A stretch of DNA of 64,000 bases from Cheiracanthium punctorium (taxonomy: Eukaryota; Arthropoda; Arachnida; Araneae; Cheiracanthiidae), in NCBI GenBank assembly GCA_038373885.1, contig JAWZYV010013271.1, positions 1-64,000 on the forward strand, in the 5' to 3' direction. The translations under genes and the position numbers were made by a program. A model generated the notes under the pieces. That model searched no databases. It worked only from the letters and a program-made list of their open reading frames with translations, and was not told where the DNA came from. How positions within the stretch are numbered: position 1 is the first letter of the stretch; each line of letters opens with the position of its first letter. This document shows, piece by piece, positions 22,871 through 34,700 of the stretch.

Positions 22871-22978
22871 GAGTTTTCTATTGGTGGAAGTTTTCTATTG
22901 GCGGAAGTTTTCTATTGGTGGAGTAATTTCATAGTGACGTAAGGGAAAGAAGTCATGGATGAACTTTAGGTGACGTCA
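22871..22978 (+). promoter_or_regulatory. candidate WRAP53 promoter: three inverted CCAAT boxes and CRE
   Basis: ATTGG (inverted CCAAT, the NF-Y site) occurs at 22880-22884, 22897-22901 and 22914-22918, exactly 17 bp apart, in a three-copy repeat of unit TATTGGTGGAAGTTTTC. TGACGTAA follows at 22935-22942 and a perfect palindromic CRE, TGACGTCA, at 22971-22978. The cluster lies about 380-480 bp before the start codon and is the first non-transposon DNA upstream of it. CCAAT plus CRE clusters drive many TATA-less housekeeping genes. The transcription start is not visible. Confidence 0.55.
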
Positions 22979-23323
22979 TGCTATGCGTCTACATAGGCTA
23001 TGATGCGTCTAAGAACTCATCCCTCAAAATGACTCCATGGCCAGCTACTTTACAAAATATTTTCATTTGCAAGTGTCAAGTCATGAGTTGTTTACATTCT
23101 TTTGAAAACGCCAGAATGACGGTCAGATACATAACCACAATGACTTATTTTTAAATGTACCTAATAATCTTACTATAGTTTTACTTTCAGTATCTGCTAA
23201 TAATCAATTAGTCTCTGTTTAATTTATCAGAAGAGCGTTCTCAGAATCACAAGAGCGTGAAGAAGAGCGTTCTGTCTACGCCAGTAAATTGCATTTATAG
23301 TAGAAAGAGTATTTGAGTTTCGT

Positions 23324-23335
23324 ATGTTACTTTAA
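23324..23335 (+). other. three-codon upstream ORF
   Basis: ATG TTA CTT TAA lies 22 bases before the WRAP53 start, out of frame. If the transcript includes it, it could lower initiation at 23358. Confidence 0.4.
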
Positions 23336-23357
23336 GGCAATTCCCCGCCAAAGAGAC

Positions 23358-23821
23358 ATGAGTTCCCTGATCGCCGAAGAAGAGGACATTTCTATTTTGA
23401 GTCATCCGCCTGATCAAAACGAAGCAGCTGTACCTATCATTAATATCGAAGATAAATCGGAAGAAACAGAAAAAGACGAATGTTCTGTTGTTTCTGAATT
23501 GATATGTTTAAATGAAAATGGATCACTTAGTAGTGCAGCGATAGCAGACGGTGTAAGTGAGAGGGAATCCGCCTCGGATGTACAAGTGTGTAATGGTGAA
23601 GAAATGACTGCTGAAAATAACACTATGGCTTGTGATGATGAGACACCAGCTGTTAAAAGCAACAGTATGGAATGTGAAGATGATTTAGAAATAATTCATG
23701 AGAACTCTTATCAGAGTTACGAAATTGAGTATGACTTCAGCAACATTCCAACACAAATTACAGGTTCATGGAAAGAATTTAAGTCTCCTCGTAGAAATAA
23801 TTTTACAAGAGGTTGCAAATG
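23358..23821 (+). CDS. WRAP53: WRAP53 exon 1 (coding part)
   Basis: It codes residues 1-154 plus two bases of a Trp codon (phase 2), with donor GTAATG at 23822. The first ~130 residues are Glu/Asp/Ser-rich and poorly conserved; SWKEFKSP and FTRGCKW open the propeller. The minus-strand open frame over 23414-23662 is a shadow of this exon. Confidence 0.9.
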
Positions 23822-26800
23822 GTAATGTGGTAGCATTTAGTTTACTGTTTAATTGATGGCCTATTTCAATGATTACATTTTTAAATTTTTAAAAGGCACT
23901 GCATCCTGCCCGCCTATTTTTTAAAATTCTATTTTTAGTGCTGTTTTACCTGCTCTAGTCTTGCATCATGCAACACACATTTTTTTTTTCACTTTATACA
24001 TCCTGTATGGTACAAATTAGATCATGAATCCCCTTCCTCAGTGTCAGGGTTCGTTGATTTAAATCAGCTTGATTAAAATCACGATTTAAATCAAGGGATT
24101 TTTTGAAAAAAATCAGTGATTAAAATCATTTTTCAAAAATGGATTTTGTATTGATAGAGTGTATTCTAAATAAAAATCTTCAACACTCAAGTGAAATTAA
24201 TTTCTTATAATAGCATTAGATGGCACTGCAGTGGTTTAGGGAATCCTTCAAGGTAGGGGGGGGGGGTCATTCCATTTAAAATCAACCAGGCCATGTCACC
24301 CACCGTCTCGGATTTCTTTGAAAATTTTTATAAATGTAGCCATTAGTGTTCTAACTAACAATATAAAATTTTACTTCAATATCTCTAATACTTTTTAAGA
24401 TAAAAATTATTAAAATAATGGGAAAGTGACCATAAATGGCGTTTTTGCAAACAATTATTTTAATGGTGCTTTTTCTGATAAAAAATCATAACTTTCTTTA
24501 TTTTCAATATATTAAATTGAAATTTATACCAAAATGTTCGCAAAGGTTTGGAGATTATAGAAAAAATTAATTTGATAGTCCTGTTTAGAACTGGAACCCC
24601 CCAAAAATTCATAAACTTTGTTTTTTTTTCAAAAAAATTTCATAAAAACAATAATTTTGCAAAAGCTGTTTCAGAAAATGGTGTAGCTCTTAACAAAGCA
24701 AACTATTTTTTTTACTTACATGTAAATGCATAAAGTAAGATAATTTAAAATAAAAACAGTGGGTATTTGAGTCCTAATAGGTTAATTTAATTAAAAACCA
24801 AATATTTTGAAGATTTTTCTTAAAATGTTATGCTGCATGCAAATGTTATTATAAAATAATTGTTTATTTATTTAATTTAAAAAGGTGCTTATTTTATTTA
24901 AAAGTTAATATTTAGTTAAAGTTATTTTACTTAAAATTTAATTTTTTTTATTTTTAAAATATAAAACATTTTAAACAAAATCGGAATATACATATAGTAG
25001 ACATGCATCAAAACTTGGAAGCTTTTCTTTTTTTTTTAATTGTCAACTACAAGTTAAATTACACTCATTCTGACTTATTTTAGAGCAGTAATATAACTGT
25101 TAATTTTATTTTTTTAATGCAGACAATGCTTTGCTTTTAATAGGAATCTCCTCACCTGTCAGTAAAAACATGATATTTATTTACTTTTAATTGAAAATTT
25201 TTTAATGGGTCATTGGAAATCAAGTTAAAATAGTTTATTAATGTTTAAATCGGTATTTTTAAAATCAGTTTAAGCAAAAAGGAAAAAGAGAGAGTGTGTT
25301 AATAACAAATAATTTTAAAAAATGGGGGTAGGGGAAAAAGTCAGAACAAGCTGGTTTTTTTTTTTTTTTTTATTTTTTTTTTCCAGAAATGATGTAACTT
25401 TTTAAGTTATCCTAGTTTAGAGATTCAAAGTTTTTTAGAATGTCTCTTCAGAAGTTGTTCTATGCACTTTTAGGAACAGTTATTCTAACAGTAATGAAAC
25501 ATGTAGAAAAAAGAATAGTTAAATTTATGTGCTGTACGGTCGGAAAATTTCAAATTTAAATGCTGTCTCAGCCAATTTTGTAATGTACTTTTTTTTTGGG
25601 GAGGGGCCAGGGGGTAAATTGCCTGAGGCATGAAGAAGGCATATCTGTATAGCATTGTTTATATATAAAACAATTATTTATTTATAAATTCAATTCATAT
25701 TAATTTTTAATTAAAACAATTTTAAAAACTGTTTTGTTTTTTATCATAATTTTGTTTCTTTTTACATCAGTTTAAAAGAACTATGACAGTAGTCTCTTTT
25801 CAGTCAACAGGCTTTTGGACTGTAACTAGATCAGATCCCATGCTTTCTGTTTGTTGTGTGGTAAGGAGCTGGTGTAATATGAGAAGATGCAGGGGAGATA
25901 CTGAGTAGTGTAGGATAGTAAAGGGGTGGGGTCCATTCCCTCTTCCAATGAGTCACCCTCTTGTTTGCAGGTGTGAATATCCCTTTCTTGGTCAGATGCT
26001 TCCAAGGGAATTGGAATGAGTTTTGCCTTTCTTTGGTTAAGTGAAAATGTTGTTTGAGTAATTTGGAATTGTTTTTGATGTTCTCTGGGATTGTTGAAGT
26101 TATTTTAAAGAGTTAAACCAATAATCTATAGTCTGTTCGCGGAAACGAGAGAACGAAAGTAAACAAATGGGTTACCAAAGAATTACATTTTTTGGCACCA
26201 ATCCCTAGTTAGGCGAGTTTAACCTTTCTTAATTCCAAGCAGCGTAAATGGAAGAAAGCAGAAATTCACACTGTGTTTGGCACTTTGGCAAAATGCCAGG
26301 TGTTTACTCAACGCCAGTTTACACGTGCAATTGTTTAGTTTTGTTCTCTTGACTCGGCGAACGCACTATAAAGCTAAATTATTCAGCTTGATAGTGTAAG
26401 CTCATTTTTTTTAATCTAATTGAAAGTAAATTAGAATGTTTTTTTTATTTTGTGCTACTACTGAATATCAGTTACATTTAATATGGCAGCAGAATATTCC
26501 CAGACGTGCTGTAGTATTGGCTAAGAAAAATGGAACTGAATGCCATAAAAAGACTTATGCTCAAGTAGAAACTGCATCAAGTACTGCATTATTAAGCCTT
26601 CAGACTTGAACTTAATAAGTTTGAGAAGTAATGTACAATCAGAGCTTTTACTTAATATTTGTGAACATCAAAAATCATTTTATTTGAATAAATTTGAAAT
26701 ACTTCAAACATCATGTTTTGACCCATTGAAGTGCCATAAAAGAAAAAGAAAAAATTGTTTGAGAACCATTAATTCAAATTTATCTGAGGTAATTAACAAA

Positions 26801-29800
26801 TTGCCAAACTGTGAAAAATTGATTTCTGGACAAAAAAAATGTAGTTTTTGTAGGAAGAAGGTAAACAAACTTATTTCTGAGCTTGATGACAAAGTATCAA
26901 CTGGCAGTGATGAAACGTCACAAATTTGAAATTGTCAATTTCAAAACAAGAAGCTTTAGAAGATGTTAATGTATTATTACAAAACATAGGTGAATCTCCA
27001 TTGAAATTGATTGATTGAAGGAACGGAACTACTTTTTTTTTTTCTTTCTGGTAAAATACTGAACATAAGTGTCACAATCAGTCATAATAATTAATATTTT
27101 CATTTTATACTAAAGCAAGTTAGTATGTTTCTTATTTAATTTGTAGTCAGTGATTCAAAGAAATGTTCAAAAAATCTTCAGCACACATTTTCTAATTAAT
27201 GTTCAAATTTTGTCTAAATTTTTTTAATTAAGAAAGTATTAATTAAATAAATCCTTTTTTACACATTTAATTGCATACAGCTATTTTTTTAAAGAAAAAT
27301 GTTTGTTTTTTAACTAAAGTATTAATTTGTAGTTGACAATAAAAAAAGCTAGAAAAATTTTGACGCATGTTAACTATATGTATTTCCGATTTTGTTTAAA
27401 AAATTTTAAATTTTAAAATAATTTAAATTTTAAGTAAAATAACTAATTCATTATTAACTTTTAAATAAAATAAGCACCTTTTTAAATTAAATAAATAAAA
27501 AATTATTTTATAATAACATTTGCATGCAGCATAACATTTTAAGAAAAATCTTCAAAATATTTGGTTTTTAATTAAATTAACCTATTAGGACTCAAATACC
27601 CACCGTTTTTATTTTAAATTATCTTACTTTATGCATTTACATGTAAGTAAAAAAATAGTTTGCTTTGTTAAGAGCTACACCATTTTCTGAAACAGCTTTT
27701 GCAAAATTATTGTTTTTATGAAATTTTTTTGAAAAAAAAACAAAGTTTATGAATTTTTGGGGGGTTCCAGTTCTAAACAGGACTATCAAATTAATTTTTT
27801 CTATAATCTCCAAACCTTTGTGAACATTTTGGTATAAATTTCAATTTAATATATTGAAAATAAAGAAAGTTATGATTTTTTATCTGAAAAAGCACCATTA
27901 AAATAATTGTTTGCAAAAACGCCATTTATGGTCACTTTCCCATTATTTTAATAATTTTTATCTTAAAAAGTATTAGAGATATTGAAGTAAAATTTTATAT
28001 TGTTAGTTAGAACACTAATGGCTACATTTATAAAAATTTTCAAAGAAATCTGAGACAGTGGGTGACATTTTTGAAATTTATTGGTTGATTTGAAATAGAA
28101 TGACCCGGGGGTGACTTTTGAGTGTGACAGTGTGAGAACAAAAGATATTTGATCAGGAAAATTGGCTGCACTAGAATTATTTCAGATTTTAGAACATGCT
28201 TGTTTAGGATTCTGTGTTCAGAGAGCTATTGCTAAAGTACAAGGATAATGGCTATAAGGAAGAAAGATAATATTTGGATGTACTTTAATAAAGAGCAGAC
28301 AGTTTCTGGAAAAGGTGTTAAAGCCAAATGCAAGAACTGTTGAAAAGTTATGATGGGATTAGTAGCCAGAATGAAAGCACATGTAGATAAATGTTTCTCC
28401 TCTGACAGAAATGATATTAATAGTGATCAACCTCAAGAAACAATTGAGAACAATTTAACTTGTACAAAATCTGAGGCAGCCAAACCTATGAAAAGAAAAA
28501 TCAGCAAGATAGAAAATGATGTTGGTGTTCTTAAGAACAGCATGAATGATTATGTCATAAAGACCACTAAAACTCAAAAGCAAATATTAGATGATGAAGT
28601 GGCAAGATATATTTATGCCACCAATTCTGCTTTTCATCAGGTTAATCATCCCCAATTAAAAAAAAAAAAATGATTTCTGCTTTAAGGCCAGGGTATACTG
28701 CTCCAAATAAAGTAGAAATAGGTGGAGCATTACTTGATAATATATATGATCAAGAGAAAGAAAAATGTTCCAAACACCTAAATGGACAAATTGTTAACTT
28801 TAGTATAGATGGATGGTCAAATGTTCATAATGAATTAATATTATGTGCTGTAGTCTGTTGTCTTGCATGTTAAATTTGATTTGAATAGTCATGTTTGTTT
28901 CATATTAAAATTTGTTTATCTATGCACTTATTATAATAATAGCTAAAACAGCATAAAATATTTTTTATATAGATTGTTTAAAATGTCATACTACGTTTAT
29001 AATATGCAAAATAAATTCCTATTAGGAATTTTTAAAACATCTTTAAAAAAATCCAATTTAAATAAAAAAATTTGGATTTTTAAAATTTTTTTTAAAAAAA
29101 TCACGAACCCTGTTCAGTGTGTACACGAGGTATATTCAAGTTTCACTGTTGATAGTATTTTTAATCTGCTTTATATTACTTTTTTTTTCTTATTGTTTTA
29201 GGGCACCAGATGGATCATGCATTTTAACTTGCAGTGATGATAACATTTTGAGAATATTCAACTTGCCGCCTGAACTATGGAACCCATCTGACTGGCAAGA
29301 TATTTCAGAAATGGTAACTAAATTATTTTATGTGGAAATTATAAATTTGATAGCTAGATTTACTTTTAAAATGCGAATTGCTATGAAATAAAACTTTATG
29401 GGGTACGTATTATTCCAGCGTTCTGCCAAGACGAGAGAATTTTTTGCCAAGATAAATGCCGGACATATGAAATTATTAAAATAATAAAAAAATTTGTAAA
29501 ATAGCACCATAAAGTTTACTTCAATGGCCAATTAATGGCTTGGAATACGATTGGCAACTCATTTGATGAAAAAATAGTTTTGGCCGGGATGATACGTAAG
29601 TACCCTTTATGGTATCCAAAAAAAAATCCTTTAAAGTATACAAAACTATGAATATTTACTTCCTTGTATGAAGTATTAAAAGGAAGTATAGTGATGGCAA
29701 AAAATTTCGCAGATTTTGATGAAAAAATTGATTTTGACTATCTCTAAATTAATTTGGAAGAGTTTTTGCAAGATGTCTCACTGCACTCATGTATATACGA

Positions 29801-31672
29801 TTACATAAATGCATGGGTAATCAATTGTGACTTTTTTTTCCCCTGATGTCTATATACATATGTAAGTATGTAACTCGCATTCTCAAAAACTATTCATCAT
29901 TGAATGTTGAAATTTATATTTAGGACTGTTGTAACGCCTAGTTGTGTACCTCTCTTTTGGGTTCCATTTAACTGGATAGTTTATTTACAGGTTATGCAAA
30001 AGAATTTCAATATATTAAGGTCTATGAACATCTTCAATATATTCTATCTATAGTCAGTCATTGTTTAGGCCATGCCCAAAATCTTGCCAACTGTTATCAA
30101 CCTTGGCATGCTTTTTTGAAATATTGCCAAATTTGGTGCCGGCCAAAAATAATTATATATGAGGCATAGCTCTAAAACTTTAAACTGTAGAATGCTGAGA
30201 CTTTGTATTTAGAACTGCTGTAACATATAATTGTGTGTGTCTAATTTTTTACTGAAAGCAGAGCTAGGTAATTTATTTACAGGGTGACTTAAAAGATTTT
30301 CAGTACATTAAGGTCTATGGATACTGTCAGTTTATTAAAAGTTTGTGTTCAGCCACTATTTTGGCTATGCCTAAAATCATGCAAACTTGGTGGCTTTTGG
30401 CAAAATATCACCCAATTAAGTTCCAAAAATAAATCTTTAAAACTGAACCCTGTATGGCGATATCTCAAATGTTCAGGTAGAAATCGCTGAACCTTAGCAT
30501 TATGGGGTATTTTATCTCTTTCAAATGAAACAAATTTGGATGAAGTGCAACCAAAGATATTTATGATTTGATAAACATACAAGGTCATATGATGTCTACA
30601 TCAGTTTTTTATTTTATGATTTACCAGATTACCTTTCTATTAACAGTGCACAATGTTAATATGCCAAATTTAGAAACCTCCTGTCTATTTTTTATGCTTA
30701 CTTTGATCAGTGCTAAAGTTAGCTATTTCTTAAGTTTGCATTGTTGAATACATATCTGTGGTTACTGGAGTAAACAGAGTTCATTCTAGGATCAAAAAAG
30801 GGCAGGGTGCTCCGAGTTCTAAAAAGGGCACTTTATTAAAAAAAAATTGATTATGTATGCAGGCGTAGTGTTGACTCTAGAAAAAAAATGGCCCCCAGGG
30901 GGAGGGGGGGGCGGAAGAGATAAAAAAAAGGGCACTTTTGAGTTCCGCGTGAATGTTACAAGTAGATAACATGTATAGAAACTGATCTGTAACAATCTCA
31001 ATTGGACTCATCCCCAAAGCTTTAACATTGTAGGGTTGTAATGTGTGTTCTAACTTACAATGCATAGTTAGCTCCCCTCCCCCCTCTTTTGGAGAAAATT
31101 TCCTGTAAAAGTAAGCAAATGAGAAAAATTTATTTATAGACATTATTTTGCCCTAAATACCACATAAATAAAACATGTTCTGATTAATTTAATCTGTACA
31201 AACCTAGAAGTTTTTGATTAAAAAAAAGAGACTAATATGATTAATTTATAATATGAATTTTGTCCTTTATTTTTTTTCTCGAAATTGTATTAAATACATA
31301 TTTATTATTTATAAAAAGAGTGATAGTACATTTATTGAAGAAGGTATCAGAAATTTTTAGCCAGATACGATTTGTCAGCAGAAGGGGGGGGGGGACTATA
31401 ACTTTTTGTTCCTGAACTTTATCGCACTGTCATTGGGCCATAAGCTTTCATACTTGATCACATTCATATTCGATACTGTACCTTTATTGGTACAAACTTA
31501 AAAAAAAAAAAAAAATTAAAGTTCTTGCAGTGCAGGATGTATAAAAAGTAATAAAATAAATGAGAATTTTATTTAAATTCTTTTCTTTACAATAATTATT
31601 GAATGAGTACTAGGCAAAGAGTTTCAAAGTTACTGAACATAAACTTTTATTTGACTTTATTTAGAAGTAGTG

Positions 31673-31706
<34 letters not shown>

Positions 31707-34700
31707 AACTCATTCATCAATTGATAATTATAGAAATTACAAAAATTAAATTCATCGCACTGAAGTTTGCTGTAATAAATGACAGAGAGTCATAAGAATT
31801 TTGTATTGCATCCAATTGTTGGATGTACAATACCAATTTAAATCTTATTAATGAAATGTATTTGTTCTTCCTCTTTCACTTCTAACTTAATATTGGCTCA
31901 TTCATGAAAATTTAATATAAGTTTTTAAAAAGCAGTATTATTTTATCCTTTAAATAAATAAATAAAACTAATTACCATAAATAAGACATATAAGTTTTAG
32001 CATGTGAAAGCAGAAGTGCGTGGAGAATGGAATCGACGATTTCTGGAAAAAGGGCACATTTTCAGCAAGGCACCAGCATTAATCGCAGGGCAGCATGCCA
32101 AGATACAATTTTTTACAATGAGGGCAGGCAGGGCGGCACTTATTTAAAAAAGGGCACTCAGAGTGGCAATTATTTTAACAAAAGGGCGGGCAGGGCACTG
32201 CACCCCGCGAAATATGCCTAGAAGGAACTGTGGAGTAAATACAAGATAACATTTTAGCTTTATCGCAGCTGGTATTAATATTTTTGCTGGGTAGTAATTG
32301 GCATAGCTTTTGATTGCCATTGAGTGGTGCCCAATTATGAAAAGGTACTTTTATTGCTTTAAATTAATTCATCACAAGTTAATATTAGAGCAAAAGGTGT
32401 TTATTCTAATCCATTTCTTGTTCAAATAGAAATGAAGGGTGAGTTAGCATTGACAAGCAAGATTGGTTTCATTCAAAATTGGTCCTGTTTAGCAAAGTTA
32501 AAAAAAACTAAATGTGATTCCATCATGAGAAATGAAGCAACAAAAAGCATTAAAACATTTTTCTCAAGTAAATGATCACTTGGTTGTAACTAACTTCAGT
32601 TAACTCCGGATATAGGGAACTTTCGGCTATAGTGAACATGTTTCATTAGTCCCGATTTACATACATTAGAAATGTGCATAGCATATTTTGGTTATTGTGA
32701 ACTTAAAAAGTCTGGACAATAGAGGTGATGTTGTTCAATTCCTACGTAGAATGTCGCTTTTGTGTCTGAGTAGAAAGAAAGATTATCAAGCACCTGCTCT
32801 GAAATATAGGTGAATTGCCGGTTTCTGGGTTAGCATACTTATACTAAATGCGGGGGAAGGGGGCCATAATTTTTTTTCATTGCTGTAATGCACTCTAATC
32901 TTTAAAGCCATTCATTAACGAAAGCAGGGCACTTTTGAAAGTGAACCAAAAGCAAAAATTTTGCTCAGACCTAGGATGATTTCATTTTCTATTCTCAGTG
33001 CATTATCACAATTTAAAAGTGACAGCATCTTTTGACAACTGAATGGAATGTACATTATTTCCATAGGAGTGATGTTATTAACAGATAGTTCTAGAACCAT
33101 AAATGTGATCAACTATGTTTGAGTTACCTAATAAACTTTCAGTATGTGTATAAAATACCTTTTTCTAGTTTTACATTAAGTTTTACTGTTCAACATGAGG
33201 AAAAATTGGTTTTAGTGAACTTTGGTTAGAGTGAACGAAATTTGCCAGTCCCCAGAGGTTCACTATAACCAGAGTTGATTGTAATTGAATTGTGCATGAA
33301 ATTCAGAAATAATAAAAAATAAACAGATTAACAAAAAAGTATTTACCTTGTTTAGGTTTAAAAAGATCCATTTTTTTATGATAGTGCAGTAAATTAAACC
33401 AACTCAATGTATGCCATTCCAAAATATTGTATTCTTAAATAACTTACAAGAAACTCAAATACTTCATCAATGTAGTTTTGTAGAGCTAAAAAAATTCACT
33501 GCAAAAAAAGTTCTGAAAGTTATTAAATTCACTGCAAAACTACAACAAAAACTGTAATTTAAAAAACTTGTGCAACATTAACATAAATGGAGAAGGTCAA
33601 GCTCTGTTCAAAAATTAAAGAATAAATATATAAAGAACATAAGTCACATTGAGGTTACTATATAAAATGTGCTTAGTTTTATCCAAAATGTCCTTTATTT
33701 TTTAGAATGAATTTTGACAGTTCATACTGTCTATGCCTGTATTGGATATATTTTTTTTTATTTTGTTGTTTTGAACTTTCATTATTTTAGCTGTAAATTT
33801 TAGCTTTTCTTGCATAAAAGTGTACTTTGAGGAAACTTGTTTTCATCCAATATTTATATGCATGCTTTTAATGAATGTAAGAAAATGTACTGTCTTTTTA
33901 TGGTTTTCCTTTTCATAAATAACAAAAGTCAGCATTTTTATATATTTTGTATAGAACATAATTGATTCTGACCTTCAATTTTACTATAAAAAATGCTAAA
34001 GTATTAATTTTAGTTGTTTGTTTTAGGAAGCTGCTGTGAAAATTTCTGAAGGAGACTTAATTTACGATTACTGTTGGTATCCTTTGATGAATTCTAATGA
34101 TCCTTCTACATGCTGGTATATGTCCCATTGATTTTTATTTTATTTTGTTTTGCATAAATATTTTTTAGAGTAAGTAACTCAAGTAGTCACCTTTGAATGA
34201 CTTTACTTTAAAATTCAGGAGTAATAAGTTCAGGGTTCTGTAATATAGGAGTTCTGGGCTTTTTTGATTGACTGCACTTCCCAGCAAGTTTTACTGATTA
34301 TAGCAAACCACAATTTTCATGCATAGTGTTAATATTCAAGCAACAATTAAGTGAATGTACTAAAATAGAATAATGACATACACATGTACCTCATGGGTTT
34401 TGAGTCTCAAGAATTTCATGGCATGCAAGGAGTTAATTGTGATAAACTTTTTTTCTTAACACTGGTTGCATTGACTTTAAAAGTTCATTATGAAATCATG
34501 CTAAATATTGAAATTACTTGATTGTTACTTTTCTGAGCTTTGAAAAGTGCAATTTTTACTGTAGTATAAGGAGGTATAAGAAAAATAACTTAATCCAAGT
34601 ATGTTCTAATTTTTTCATAACTATCTGTGCACAAAAATAAATCAGTAATTTTTTCAAAAGTGTTTTGAAATGAGCTACAGAGAAACTTCTATCAATGACT

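Larger units (their letters stand above)
24045..29112 (+). mobile_element. hAT element in WRAP53 intron 1 (5.07 kb with nested insert)
   Basis: The left end CAGGGTTCGTTGATTT and the inverse of the right end, CAGGGTTCGTGATTTTTTTA, are hAT-type termini. Flanks CTCAGTGT (24037-24044) and TTCAGTGT (29113-29120) agree at 7 of 8 positions. The right third codes the N-terminal half of a BED-finger hAT transposase (28248-28873). The middle is occupied by a separate long-inverted-repeat element (24256-28112); without it the hAT copy is about 1.2 kb. The catalytic C-terminal half is missing. Confidence 0.82.

Noticed and set aside
23313..23357. Upstream extension of WRAP53 from a TTG start
   Set aside because: Non-ATG start with no conserved residues; the first in-frame ATG at 23358 is preferred.
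23414..23662. 82-codon minus-strand open frame
   Set aside because: It is antisense to WRAP53 exon 1 and mirrors its acidic/Ser codons; a shadow.
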